A DNA stretch of 64,000 nucleotides from Prevotella merdae (GCF_900290275.1 NZ_LT985323.1:1027059-1091058), one strand, 5' to 3'; counted from the first letter of the stretch, positions 20,198 to 29,712 are shown. Made by a program: numbers and translations. The notes: a model not told the origin generated them from the letters alone.

Positions 20198-20247
20198 GCA
20201 AGACTATTAAAAGCCAAAGGTAGTAAACCTCATTTTTATAATATCTG

Positions 20248-20287
20248 ATGGGAGGTACAGCTCTATGCTGTACCTCCCATTATTTTT
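20248..20287 (+). terminator. Strong terminator after the M6 peptidase gene
   Basis: A perfect 14-bp stem ATGGGAGGTACAGC (20248-20261) / GCTGTACCTCCCAT (20267-20280) with a 5-nt loop, followed by TATTTTTG. Confidence 0.88.
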
Positions 20288-20305
20288 GATTTTACCCACT
20301 TATTT

Positions 20306-20336
20306 TTTGTTGTTCAGATTATTCTTGCTAACTTAG
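20306..20336 (+). promoter_or_regulatory. Promoter of the RluA-type gene
   Basis: TTTG (20306-20309), 19 nt, TAACTTAG (20329-20336). The -7 box deviates from TAnnTTTG at one position (A for T). The start codon is at 20373. Confidence 0.6.
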
Positions 20337-20372
20337 CGTCATATTATTCAGAAACGAGTAACGACAAAGATA

Positions 20373-22196
20373 ATGACAGAAGTATTGCATCCGTTGCATT
20401 GTGAAGCACAACCGCCCCGCCAATTTACTTACCCCTTTTGCTACGAACCGCATCCGCTATGTATTGCTGCCGCCAAAGAGGTGCAGCGATATATAGAGGA
20501 AAGTGGTGTGTGGGCCGAAGAGAAAGGTTCTGGAAAGATGTTCGGAGTGCTATGTGTAAGAGTAAGTGAAAAGGGAAAAGTTAAAAGTGAAAAGGGAAAA
20601 GAGAAAAGTGAAAAATATGAGGAAGGTGAAAAGGAGAAAATAGGTTTCCTTGCAGCCTACTCAGGGCTTCTTGCTGGACGTAATGACTGGGATTATTTTG
20701 TGCCTCCAGTGTTTGATGCACAGCAGCCGGATGGATACTTCAAGACAGAGGAGAGGGCGATATCGGCCATTAACAAGGAGATAGAGGCAATTCTGAAATC
20801 GGATACATATATTACACAACGTTCGTTATACGAGAGCACTAAGCAGACTGTAGACCTTGCTTTGCAGCAGATGCGCTGTCGTGTAGCTGAGGCTAAACAG
20901 AAACGAGATACACGCAGACGTGAGGCTGAACATGATGGTAGGCCTTTGACTGTTGAAGAACAGGCAGAGATGGTGCACGAGAGTCAGCACCTAAAGGCAG
21001 AACAACGCCGACTGAAGCAGCAATGCTCCACAATGCTTGAAGAGTTGCATCGTCCGGTGGTAGAGCATGAGGAACGTGTGGCAATCTTGCGTCGCCAACG
21101 TCGCGATAAGAGCGATGCCTTGCAACAATGGTTATTCCGTCAATATCGTATGCTTAATGCCAATGGTGAGGAACGTGATCTAATCGACATATTTGGCGAA
21201 ACTATTAATGCAATGCCACCGGCTGGATCGGGCGATTGTTGTGCACCAAAACTGTTGCAGTATGCCTATGCCAATGGCTTGGAACCTGTATGTATGGCTG
21301 AATTTTGGTGGGGCGATTCGCCAAAGCAGGAGATACGCCACCATCTTCATTATTATCCGGCATGCCGCTCCAAGTGTTTGCCTATACTTACACATATGCT
21401 TTGCGGACTGGATGTGGAGCCTAACCCATTGGCAAAACCCAAGACAAAGGATGTGCCAAGCATAGTGTACGAGGATGATACTATAATAGTGGTAGACAAG
21501 CCTGCAGGCATGTTGTCGGTTCCTGGCAAAGCTGTTGCCACCGATGATGCTGCATCGTGTGAGTTAGATGATGCAACGCACGATGGGGACAACATGCCTA
21601 TATATAATAATGTAGAGGAATATGTACGTCATTATCTCGCTAAAAACTCCCAACTCCCCAAAGCTGTCCACCGTCTTGATATGGATACAAGCGGACTACT
21701 TGTGCTTGCCCTTAACGATGAGGCTTACGTAGAGTTGCAACGACAGTTTGCCTCGCGTGAGGTTAGCAAGCGTTACGAGGCTGTGCTTGATGGCAAACCA
21801 TCGGTGTTATGTGACGCTCCCGGCTCTAATTGGCTCACTATATCGGCTAATGGCAGGGAAGGCAGAATATCGTTGCCCATAATAGCCGACATAATGGACC
21901 GTCCACGTCAGCGGGTAGACTTTGACAATGGCAAGACAGCCGTTACCGATTATCGCATAGAACGTGTATTGCCTAACGGACACACACTTGTATCGCTGTA
22001 TCCGCTTACTGGCAGAACGCATCAGTTGCGTGTGCATTGTGCCCATAACTATGGATTGGGATGCCCAATTCTTGGCGATCCTCTATATGGTCATGGCTGT
22101 CATACGTCGCGAATGTACCTGCATGCGGCAATGGTAGAGCTAAGGCATCCGGTGACTGGAGAGAAGATGATGTTTCAGACGAAGAGCGGATTCTGA
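20373..22196 (+). CDS. RluA family pseudouridine synthase with N-terminal extension
   Basis: Isomerises uridine to pseudouridine in rRNA or tRNA; the target site cannot be told from sequence. The 607-residue protein is about twice the length of a minimal RluA. The catalytic domain occupies about 365-600: VVDKPAGMLSVPG, then HRLDMDTSG (His433 to Gly441, catalytic Asp436) and PLTGRTHQLRVH. The N-terminal half contains a coiled-coil-like segment (about 160-260). Residues about 67-90 are almost pure Lys/Glu/Ser/Gly, encoded by repeats of GTGAAAAG/GGAAAAG, which looks like an in-frame insertion of a simple repeat found elsewhere in this window. Confidence 0.88.
   Translation: MTEVLHPLHCEAQPPRQFTYPFCYEPHPLCIAAAKEVQRYIEESGVWAEEKGSGKMFGVLCVRVSEKGKVKSEKGKEKSEKYEEGEKEKIGFLAAYSGLLAGRNDWDYFVPPVFDAQQPDGYFKTEERAISAINKEIEAILKSDTYITQRSLYESTKQTVDLALQQMRCRVAEAKQKRDTRRREAEHDGRPLTVEEQAEMVHESQHLKAEQRRLKQQCSTMLEELHRPVVEHEERVAILRRQRRDKSDALQQWLFRQYRMLNANGEERDLIDIFGETINAMPPAGSGDCCAPKLLQYAYANGLEPVCMAEFWWGDSPKQEIRHHLHYYPACRSKCLPILTHMLCGLDVEPNPLAKPKTKDVPSIVYEDDTIIVVDKPAGMLSVPGKAVATDDAASCELDDATHDGDNMPIYNNVEEYVRHYLAKNSQLPKAVHRLDMDTSGLLVLALNDEAYVELQRQFASREVSKRYEAVLDGKPSVLCDAPGSNWLTISANGREGRISLPIIADIMDRPRQRVDFDNGKTAVTDYRIERVLPNGHTLVSLYPLTGRTHQLRVHCAHNYGLGCPILGDPLYGHGCHTSRMYLHAAMVELRHPVTGEKMMFQTKSGF
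20563..20640 (+). repeat. GTGAAAAG/GGAAAAG simple repeat inside the RluA-type gene
   Basis: Successive AAGTGAAAAG and GGGAAAAG units encode a charged Lys/Glu tract. Similar units occur outside genes at 25009-25040 and, inverted, at 25157-25195. Confidence 0.65.
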
Positions 22197-22237
22197 CATG
22201 CTTCTGTCTTTATGTATCGTTAAAGAATTTTATTCTT

Positions 22238-22268
22238 TTTGCCATGTTGCTAATTTTCAGTAACTTTA
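22238..22268 (+). promoter_or_regulatory. Promoter of the PfkB kinase gene
   Basis: TTTG (22238-22241), 19 nt, TAACTTTA (22261-22268). The -7 box has A for the final G. The preferred start ATG is at 22300. Confidence 0.65.
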
Positions 22269-22299
22269 CAAATTAAAATTGTATATACAAAAGAAACAG

Positions 22300-23172
22300 A
22301 TGAAAGATATTTGCTGCATAGGCCACATTACTAAAGACAAGATTATAACGCCGCGCCAAACCGTTTATATGGCTGGCGGTACATCGTTCTATTTCTCTTA
22401 TGCGTTCAGTCATCTGCCTCAGAATGTCTCATTCCAGCTTGTGACAAAGTTGGGTGAGGGCGAGATGAAGTCGGTTGAAGACATGCGTCAGGCAGGCATC
22501 GATGTACAGGTATATCCAAGTAGTCATACTGTATATTTTGAGAACAAGTATGGTGATAACCAGAACGACCGCACACAGCGCGTATTAGAGCGTGCCGATC
22601 CTTTCACCGTTGACGAAATGCGTGAAGTTAATGCCGGTGTTTATCACCTTGGATCGCTTCTTAGCGACGACTTCTCTACAGAGGTAGTGAAGTATCTGTC
22701 AACAAAAGGTAGAATTTCTATAGATGCCCAAGGCTATCTACGCGAGGTGCGTGGCGAGAAGGTTTATCCAATCGATTGGGCTGAGAAGCGCGAGATACTT
22801 GCACATACCGACATCATTAAGGTAAACGAACACGAGATGGAGGTGATAACCGGACTTACCGACCCGCGTGCTGCGGCCAAGTGTCTGGCAGAATGGGGCG
22901 TAAAGGAAGTTTGTGTTACGCTTGGAAGCGAGGGTAGCATAATACTTGCCGAAGGTAAATTCTATGACATTCCGGCTTATGAGCCTAAGGAGATAGTAGA
23001 TGCCACGGGATGTGGCGATACTTACTCGGCTGGCTATCTATGGTGCCGTGCCCAGGGTATGGGTTTTGAGGAATCGGGCAAGTTTGCAGCGGCTATGTGT
23101 ACGCTTAAGCTTGAACACAGCGGACCGTTTGATGGCAGCATCGATGATGTTAGACGTGTAATGGCCGAATAA
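22300..23172 (+). CDS. PfkB family carbohydrate kinase
   Basis: A 290-residue sugar/nucleoside kinase of the ribokinase fold. The N-terminus has the GG motif (MAGGTSFYFSYAF). The C-terminal active-site motif is DATGCGDTYSAGY, whose Asp in GCGD is the predicted catalytic base. The substrate is not determinable. I start at the ATG at 22300 (MKDICCIGH) because the longer frame depends on a TTG at 22279. The stop codon abuts a degenerate histidine kinase fragment. Confidence 0.88.
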   Translation: MKDICCIGHITKDKIITPRQTVYMAGGTSFYFSYAFSHLPQNVSFQLVTKLGEGEMKSVEDMRQAGIDVQVYPSSHTVYFENKYGDNQNDRTQRVLERADPFTVDEMREVNAGVYHLGSLLSDDFSTEVVKYLSTKGRISIDAQGYLREVRGEKVYPIDWAEKREILAHTDIIKVNEHEMEVITGLTDPRAAAKCLAEWGVKEVCVTLGSEGSIILAEGKFYDIPAYEPKEIVDATGCGDTYSAGYLWCRAQGMGFEESGKFAAAMCTLKLEHSGPFDGSIDDVRRVMAE

Positions 23173-23369
23173 AACATGTTGATACTGGCGAAGGTATCCC
23201 CGTGGGACAGGCTAAGGAGATATTCCAGCGCTACAAGAAGGCAAACAATCTTGTACAAGGTTCTGGACTCGGATTGCATATCTGTTGCACCATTGCTAAA
23301 AAGCTTGGAGCAGAGATAAAACTCGATGAGAATTATAAGGAAGGCGCACGCTTCCTTATGATATTATAG
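23172..23369 (+). pseudogene. Fragment of a sensor histidine kinase (C-terminal ATPase part)
   Basis: From 23175 one frame reads HVDTGEGIP, then IFQRYKKAN, QGSGLGLHICCTIAKKLGA and EGARFLMIL before a TAG at 23367-23369. These are the G1 (DTGEGI), F (IFQRY) and G2 (GSGLGLHI) boxes of a HATPase_c domain and a normal kinase C-terminus. There is no start codon, no phosphoacceptor domain and no sensor domain. About 65 residues remain, beginning exactly at the stop of the PfkB gene. It is interpreted as the relic of a deletion that fused two loci. Confidence 0.82.
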
Positions 23370-23382
23370 ATGGACTCAATAA

Positions 23383-23490
23383 TTAATATATATTACTTTG
23401 CCATTTAATATAATTTACTTTGCCATTTAAATTATATTACTTTGCCATTTAAATATAATTTACTTTGCCATTTAATATATATTGCTTGTC
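23383..23490. repeat. AT-rich 22-bp tandem repeat (about 4.5 units)
   Basis: TACTTTGCCATTTAA recurs at 23394, 23416, 23438 and 23461 (spacing 22, 22, 23), followed by a decayed fifth unit (TTGCTTGTCCAT). Each unit contains a TAnnTTTG-like sequence. A single copy occurs at 55136-55153, about 32 kb away. The array sits between the kinase fragment and the gltD terminator. Confidence 0.8.
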
Positions 23491-23565
23491 CATCTCAGAT
23501 TATACCCTTTAGATGGCATAAGACAATACCTTATGGATATCATAAGATAAAGCTATAACAAAACA

Positions 23566-23599
23566 ACGGGACCTCCGCCTCAATCGGCGTTGGTCCCGT
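23566..23599 (-). terminator. Terminator of gltBD
   Basis: ACGGGACC (23566-23573) / GGTCCCGT (23592-23599) with an inner CGCC/GGCG. On the minus strand it is followed by TGTTTTGTTAT. It lies 58 nt past the gltD stop. A second small hairpin (CCTTTC/GAAAGG, 23619-23637) lies between them. Confidence 0.75.
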
Positions 23600-23656
23600 C
23601 CACGTATGGCTGCCATTGCCTTTCGTGATAGAAAGGAAAGGCAAATGAAAAGAAAA

Positions 23657-25003
23657 TTACTTCGATAGGAACTTGTCTACTTCGGCAGCCGTCTTCTTGC
23701 CGCTTGCCATTGCACGTACAACCAACGAAGCACCACTTGCGGCATCGCCAGCCACGAACACATTAGAGGCAAACTTAGGTTGCTCGGGCTTTAGGAAGCC
23801 CATTGCGAGCAAAACCATCTCACACTTTATTATCTCTGGCTTGCCTACCGGCTCCATAAGCGGACGACCGCCTTCGGGGTTGGGCTTCCATGTTATTTCT
23901 TGAACGCGCACACCGGTAAGCTTGCCGTTCTTGTCGCCAATGAACTCAAGCGAGTTGATATTCCATCGACGTGTACATCCTTCCTCGTGCGACGAAGTGG
24001 TTTTAAGGGTGCGTGGCCAATTAGGCCATGGATTCTTGGGGTCGTCGGGTCCGTCGACTGGGCGTGGCATAATTTCAATCTGTGTAACCGACTTGCAACC
24101 CTGACGATGGGCTGTACCTATACAGTCGCTACCGGTATCGCCACCACCGATAACAAGTACGTCCTTGCCCTTGGCATTTACAAGCTCGTCCTTCTTGAAC
24201 TCCATGCCAGCAAGCACTCTATTCTGTTGTGAGAGCATTTCAAGGGCAAAGTATACACCCTTAAGCTCGCGTCCAGGTATAGGCAGGTCGCGTGCGGTAG
24301 GTGTACCAGTAGATACAACGTATGCGTCGAAGCCGTCAGGCAGATGCTCTACATCTACAGGAGAGTTGTACTTAAACACTATGCCTTCCTCTTCGAGCAA
24401 AGCAATACGGCGGTCGATGACAGCCTTGTTGAGCTTGAAGTTAGGAATGCCGAAACGCAGCAGTCCGCCTGCGCTCTCGTTTTTCTCCATCACCGTGACA
24501 GAGTAGCCCATATGGTTGAGTCGGTTGGCCGCAACAAGTCCGGCAGGTCCAGCGCCGATAACGCATACTTTCTTACCGTTGCGTTCGGGCTGTTCTACAC
24601 GTACATAATCCTCTTGAAATGCATGTTCGGTAATGGCACATTCATCTTCGCGGTTGGTTGTAGGTTCGTGCTCAACAAGGTTTAATACGCAAGCCTTCTC
24701 GCAGAGAGCAGGGCAAATACGTCCGGTGAATTCGGGAAAGTCGTTGGTAGAGTTAAGTAATCTGTATGCCAGTTCCCAATCTCCTTTATATAGAGCGTCG
24801 TTCCATTCGGGAGCCTTATTGCCAAGAGGGCAAGCCCAATGGCAGAAAGGAACTCCACAATCCATACAACGTGACGCCTGCAGACGGCGGTCGTTGCTGT
24901 TAAGTGTTTGTTCTACTTCGCCAAAATCGTGAATACGGTCGTGTATCGGGCGATAGCCCGCTTCCTTGCGATGTATAGTGAGGAATGCTTTTGGATTTCC
25001 CAT
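23657..25003 (-). CDS. gltD: Glutamate synthase small subunit (NADPH)
   Basis: Passes electrons from NAD(P)H to the large subunit for glutamate formation. The 448-residue length is slightly short of the usual 470. N-terminal Fe-S ligands are Cys46, Cys49, Cys54 and Cys58 (CMDCGVPFCHWACP). The FAD-binding motif GAGPAGLVAANRL lies near 150 and the NAD(P)-binding GGGDTGSDC near 285. The gene is 188 nt downstream of gltB on the same strand; the gap contains an inverted simple repeat. Confidence 0.95.
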   Translation of the reverse strand: MGNPKAFLTIHRKEAGYRPIHDRIHDFGEVEQTLNSNDRRLQASRCMDCGVPFCHWACPLGNKAPEWNDALYKGDWELAYRLLNSTNDFPEFTGRICPALCEKACVLNLVEHEPTTNREDECAITEHAFQEDYVRVEQPERNGKKVCVIGAGPAGLVAANRLNHMGYSVTVMEKNESAGGLLRFGIPNFKLNKAVIDRRIALLEEEGIVFKYNSPVDVEHLPDGFDAYVVSTGTPTARDLPIPGRELKGVYFALEMLSQQNRVLAGMEFKKDELVNAKGKDVLVIGGGDTGSDCIGTAHRQGCKSVTQIEIMPRPVDGPDDPKNPWPNWPRTLKTTSSHEEGCTRRWNINSLEFIGDKNGKLTGVRVQEITWKPNPEGGRPLMEPVGKPEIIKCEMVLLAMGFLKPEQPKFASNVFVAGDAASGASLVVRAMASGKKTAAEVDKFLSK

Positions 25004-25008
25004 AATTT

Positions 25009-25195
25009 AAGTGAAAAGTGAAGAGGGAAGAGTGAAGAATCCAATACTATTGTAAATATAGTAGGATTGCAATGACATCATTCTTTCCCTTGGTTGTTGT
25101 TATGTTTAATTTTATAGTTTGAAGAAGAGGCAAGACAGAAGAATCATTGTTTACTGTATGATTCTTCACTCTTTCCTCTTCGTTCTTCACTTTAA
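25009..25195. repeat. Inverted pair of GTGAAGAG-type repeats between gltB and gltD
   Basis: The segment at 25009-25040 (AAGTGAAAAGTGAAGAGGGA then AGAGTGAAGAATCC) is the approximate reverse complement of 25157-25195 (GATTCTTCACTCTTTCCTCT then TCTTCACTTTAA). The arms of about 35 bp flank about 115 bp with no gene. The same simple repeat is inside the RluA-type gene at 20563-20640. Confidence 0.75.
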
Positions 25196-28100
25196 TAATC
25201 GCGTTGCATGTCCGCAATTTTCTGTTGCAGCTTGCGTACCTGCTCTTCCTGTAGTACTCGCTTATATTCAATCGGGACTATCTGTATGAAGTCCTCGACA
25301 TAGCGGTTCCAGTCGTCGAGCATTGTGCGTGCAAGCTTAGATCCAGTGTATAGATAGTGCTGGCGTATCAACTCGTGCAGCTCCTTGCGGTAGTTGCTGT
25401 CCTCAACGAGATTAATCTCCACCATATCCATATTACAGAAGTAATCGAAGTTGTGGTTTTTATCCCATACGTATGCAACGCCACCCGACATACCTGCAGC
25501 AAAGTTGCGGCCAGTCTCGCCAAGCACAACAACACGTCCGCCAGTCATATACTCGCAGCAATGATCGCCTGCGCCCTCGATTACAGCTGTGGCTCCAGAG
25601 TTGCGCACACCAAAACGTTCGCCAACCTTACCATTGATATACAGCTCGCCACTTGTGGCTCCATAGAGTCCGGTATTGCCTGCAATGATATTGTCTTCGG
25701 CAGAGAAGTTGCTTCGGATAGGAGGTAGTATGGATATGCGACCACCTGAGAGGCCCTTGGCAAAATAGTCGTTTGCCTCGCCCTCAAGCTTGAAATCGAC
25801 ACCCTTTACAAGGAAAGCGCCAAAGCTTTGTCCGGCTGAGCCTTTAAACTTAACGTTGATAGTTTTGTCGGGCAAACCTGCCTCGCCATATTTTAGGGCA
25901 ATCATACCGCTGAGCATAGCGCCAACGGCACGGTCGGTATTCTTTATAGCAAAGTCGAGCGACACTTCATCCTGACGTTCAATTGAATTTTGCGCGCCAC
26001 GTATTATATGCTGGTCGAGCACGTCGCCAAGCTCATGGCGTTGCTGTGCTGTATGATACAATGAGCAACCATTAGGCTCCTTGAACAGAAGACGACGGAA
26101 GTCGAGCAAGGCCGACTTAGGATTCTTCTCGTCCTGCTTAGTGATTATAAGCTCGGTATGGCCCACTATGTCGTTAAGACTGCGGTATCCCATCTGTGCC
26201 AAATACTCGCGCACCTCTTGGGCAACAAATGTGAAGTAGTTGACCAAATATTCTGCCTTGCCGCGGAACAGTTTGCGAAGCTCAGGATTCTGTGTGGCTA
26301 CACCCATAGGACATGTGTTTAGATTGCATTTGCGCATCATAACACAGCCAAGAACAATAAGTGCTGCTGTACCAAAACCAAACTCCTCGGCGCCAAGTAA
26401 AGCCATAAGCACTACGTCGCGACCAGTCTTAAGCTGACCGTCAACCTGCAGACGCACCTGACCACGTAATCCGTTCTTAACAAGAGTCTGCTGTGTCTCC
26501 GAGAGTCCAATCTCAGGAGAAATGCCCGCAAAGCGCATACTTGATGCAGGTGATGCACCAGTACCACCCTCGGCACCAGATATTACAATAAGGTCGGCCT
26601 TAGCCTTGGCAACACCTGCAGCAATGGTACCAACACCACTTTCGGCAACCAACTTAACGCTGATGGCAGCCTTAGGATTGACGTTCTTAAGGTCGAAGAT
26701 GAGCTGAGCCAAATCCTCGATAGAGTAGATATCGTGATGAGGAGGAGGCGAGATAAGCGAGATGCCAGGTATAGAGTGACGAGTCTTGGCAATCACTTCA
26801 TTAACCTTGAATCCAGGAAGCTGTCCGCCCTCACCTGGTTTTGCACCCTGGGCTACCTTAATTTGAATTTCCTCGGCATTGACAAGGTATTCTGTTGTAA
26901 CACCAAAGCGGCCTGAAGCTACCTGTTTTGTTTTGCTCGAAAGCGATACGCCATCCACAGTTTCATGGAAGCGTTCGCTTAGTTCGCCACCCTCACCAGT
27001 ATTAGAGCGTGCGCCGAGCTTGTTCATGGCAAGAGCCATCGCCTCGTGAGCCTCCTTAGACAAGGCTCCGAACGACATGGCACCCGTCACGAAGTGTTTT
27101 ACAATGTTTTCGACGGGCTCTACCTCGTCGACTGGTATCGGATTATGTTTGAAGTCGAAGAAGTCGCGAATGAAGATAGGATCTTCCTTTTCATCGACAA
27201 ACTTCGTGAATTCCTTATATTTAGCATAGTTGCCAGTGCGTGTGGCAAGCTGCAATGTTGCGATAGTCTCTGGGTTCCATGCGTGGCGTATACCATCCTT
27301 GCGCCAATGGAACTGTCCGAGGTTAGGCAAGAAATCGAGCTTCTTCTTGTTGTTGAATGCCTTGTCGTGCATGGCTATGGCATCGCGAGCAATCGTTTCC
27401 AAACCTACACCGCCAATGGTACTTACCTCTGTTCCGAAATATGCTTTCAAAAGAGCTTCGGACAGACCAATGCTCTCGAATATCTTGGCACCGCGGTATG
27501 AGCGAATGGTAGATATACCCATCTTAGCCATAATCTTAAGCAAACCTTTCTTTACGGCCTTGATATAATTTGCCTCAGCTGTGGTATAGTTTTCTTGAAT
27601 CTTTCCACGCTTAACAAGGTCGTCGAGAATGGCGTATGTCATATATGGACAAAGGGCAGATGCACCGTAGCCAAGAAGCAATGCGGCGTGCATAACCTCA
27701 CGAATCTCGCCACTCTCAACAATAAGGGCTGTCTGTACACGCTTGCCTACAGATATAAGATAATGGTGTACGGCGCTGACGGCGAGCAATGAAGGAATGG
27801 CTGCATGTTCCTTGTCAACGTCGCGGTCGCTGAGTATAATGTAATTGTAGCCTTCGTCTACGCTGCGCTCGGCTTCTTTGCAGAGCGCTTCAAGCGATTC
27901 GCGCAGTCCTTCTTCACCTTTGCTGCACTCGAAGAGCATAGGAAGCTTGACGGTGTTGAATCCCTTATAACGAATGTTGCAGAGAATATCAAGCTGCGTA
28001 TTTGTAAGGATAGGGTGGGGCAGACGCACCATCTTGCAGTTAGATTCGTCGGGCGAAAGGATTCCAGAACCAACACGACCGATATATTCGGACAAAGACA

Positions 28101-29712
28101 TTACCAACGATTCGCGGATAGAGTCGATGGCAGGGTTGGTTACTTGGGCAAACTGCTGGCGGAAATAGTTGAAGAATACCTGAGCATGGCCAGAGAGTAC
28201 AGCCAATGGAGTGTCGTTACCCATTGATGCTGTAGGTTCTTGACCATTTGTAGCCATTGGTACTATTGTGCCGTCGACATCCTCCTCGCCAAAGCCAAAC
28301 ATAAGTTCCTTGCGAGTAAGGTCGTCAACAGAGTTGTCCACTTTACGACCCGAGTGTAATTTCTCGAGCTGTATACGGTTTGTAGATAGCCACTGACGGT
28401 AAGGATGCGCATTGGCAAGGCGCTCCTTGATTTCTCCGTCGTAGTAGATTTTACCCTCCTGAGTGTCGATAAGGAGAATCTTGCCTGGCTGCAGGCGTCC
28501 CTTTTCGGCAATCTCAGTTGGGTCAAAGTCCATGACACCCACCTCGGATGCCACGACCATGGTGTCGTTCTTGGTAATAGTATATCGTGCAGGGCGCAGA
28601 CCATTGCGGTCGAGCATACCTCCGGCGTAACGTCCATCGCTGAAGAGAAGAGCTGCAGGTCCGTCCCATGGTTCCATAAGGATAGAATGATACTCGTAGA
28701 AAGCCTTGAGGTCTTCGGGTATAGGGTTCTTGTCGTTGAAGCTCTCTGGCACCATAACGGCCATGGCATGTGGCAATGAAAGCCCACTCATTACGAAGAA
28801 CTCGAACACATTGTCAAGACTTGCCGAGTCGGACATATTGGGCTGAATGATAGGAGATATATTTCGAATGTCACCCAATGCGTCGCTTGAGAGCACCGAT
28901 TCGCGAGCTTTGAACCACGAACGGTTGCCACGAATAGTGTTTATCTCGCCGTTGTGGGCAAGAAGACGGAACGGCTGAGCAAGACTCCATGTAGGGAATG
29001 TGTTGGTAGAGAAACGAGAATGGACGAGAGCCAAACCCGATGTGAAATAGTTGTTTGTAAGGTCAGGATAATACTGACGTACCTGCATAGACGAGAGCAT
29101 ACCCTTATATACAATGTTGCGGCTCGAAAGTGAACAGATATAGAAATCCTTATCCTTGACGCGGTTCTCTATCTTCTTGCGTATTATATATAAGGTACGT
29201 TCGAAGGTTGATACTTTGTCATCGGTAACGCCAGTGATAAACACCTGCTTAATAGTAGGCTCTGTCTCTAATGCCGACTCGCCAAGGCAGTCGGGATTAG
29301 TTGGCACGGCACGAAGGTGCATAAGAGATAAACCCTCGCGCTCTATCTCTTCAATCATAATAGATAGAATGGCCTGCTGTTTTTTCTCGTCTTTTGGAAG
29401 AAAAACGAGACCGGTGCCGTATTTGCCTTTTTCCGGTACAGGTATGCCTTGCAACAATATGAACTCGTGAGGTATCTGAAGCATGATACCTGCACCATCG
29501 CCTGTCTTGTTGTCGGCACCTTCGGCTCCGCGGTGACGCATGTTCTCAAGTACGCGCAGGGCATTGTCTACTAATTCGTGGCTCTTATTACCATGAATAT
29601 TCACTACCATACCTACACCGCACGCATCGTGCTCATAGGCGGCATTGTAAAGTCCTGAAAATCTCTTGCCTGCCAACGCATGGCTGGCTTGATGGTCTTG
29701 TGTTTTTCCCAT
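25192..29712 (-). CDS. gltB: Glutamate synthase large subunit
   Basis: Makes two glutamates from glutamine and 2-oxoglutarate. The 1506-residue length is normal. An N-terminal class II glutamine amidotransferase domain has its nucleophile at Cys31 (HDACGVGM), so a 30-residue propeptide is expected to be removed. A central domain and the FMN-binding synthase domain follow (PPPHHDIYSIEDLAQLI, GAEGGTGASP). The 3Fe-4S cysteines lie near 1123-1134 (CVMMRKCNLNTC). The C-terminal GXGXG beta-helix domain begins around 1270 (GNTGLYGATSGE). A -7-like TATATTTG lies upstream, and a 58-bp palindrome lies farther upstream at 29838. Confidence 0.96.
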   Translation of the reverse strand: MGKTQDHQASHALAGKRFSGLYNAAYEHDACGVGMVVNIHGNKSHELVDNALRVLENMRHRGAEGADNKTGDGAGIMLQIPHEFILLQGIPVPEKGKYGTGLVFLPKDEKKQQAILSIMIEEIEREGLSLMHLRAVPTNPDCLGESALETEPTIKQVFITGVTDDKVSTFERTLYIIRKKIENRVKDKDFYICSLSSRNIVYKGMLSSMQVRQYYPDLTNNYFTSGLALVHSRFSTNTFPTWSLAQPFRLLAHNGEINTIRGNRSWFKARESVLSSDALGDIRNISPIIQPNMSDSASLDNVFEFFVMSGLSLPHAMAVMVPESFNDKNPIPEDLKAFYEYHSILMEPWDGPAALLFSDGRYAGGMLDRNGLRPARYTITKNDTMVVASEVGVMDFDPTEIAEKGRLQPGKILLIDTQEGKIYYDGEIKERLANAHPYRQWLSTNRIQLEKLHSGRKVDNSVDDLTRKELMFGFGEEDVDGTIVPMATNGQEPTASMGNDTPLAVLSGHAQVFFNYFRQQFAQVTNPAIDSIRESLVMSLSEYIGRVGSGILSPDESNCKMVRLPHPILTNTQLDILCNIRYKGFNTVKLPMLFECSKGEEGLRESLEALCKEAERSVDEGYNYIILSDRDVDKEHAAIPSLLAVSAVHHYLISVGKRVQTALIVESGEIREVMHAALLLGYGASALCPYMTYAILDDLVKRGKIQENYTTAEANYIKAVKKGLLKIMAKMGISTIRSYRGAKIFESIGLSEALLKAYFGTEVSTIGGVGLETIARDAIAMHDKAFNNKKKLDFLPNLGQFHWRKDGIRHAWNPETIATLQLATRTGNYAKYKEFTKFVDEKEDPIFIRDFFDFKHNPIPVDEVEPVENIVKHFVTGAMSFGALSKEAHEAMALAMNKLGARSNTGEGGELSERFHETVDGVSLSSKTKQVASGRFGVTTEYLVNAEEIQIKVAQGAKPGEGGQLPGFKVNEVIAKTRHSIPGISLISPPPHHDIYSIEDLAQLIFDLKNVNPKAAISVKLVAESGVGTIAAGVAKAKADLIVISGAEGGTGASPASSMRFAGISPEIGLSETQQTLVKNGLRGQVRLQVDGQLKTGRDVVLMALLGAEEFGFGTAALIVLGCVMMRKCNLNTCPMGVATQNPELRKLFRGKAEYLVNYFTFVAQEVREYLAQMGYRSLNDIVGHTELIITKQDEKNPKSALLDFRRLLFKEPNGCSLYHTAQQRHELGDVLDQHIIRGAQNSIERQDEVSLDFAIKNTDRAVGAMLSGMIALKYGEAGLPDKTINVKFKGSAGQSFGAFLVKGVDFKLEGEANDYFAKGLSGGRISILPPIRSNFSAEDNIIAGNTGLYGATSGELYINGKVGERFGVRNSGATAVIEGAGDHCCEYMTGGRVVVLGETGRNFAAGMSGGVAYVWDKNHNFDYFCNMDMVEINLVEDSNYRKELHELIRQHYLYTGSKLARTMLDDWNRYVEDFIQIVPIEYKRVLQEEQVRKLQQKIADMQRDY

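Noticed and set aside
22279..22281. TTG at 22279 as the PfkB start
   Set aside because: An ATG 21 nt downstream fits the family start and the promoter spacing better.
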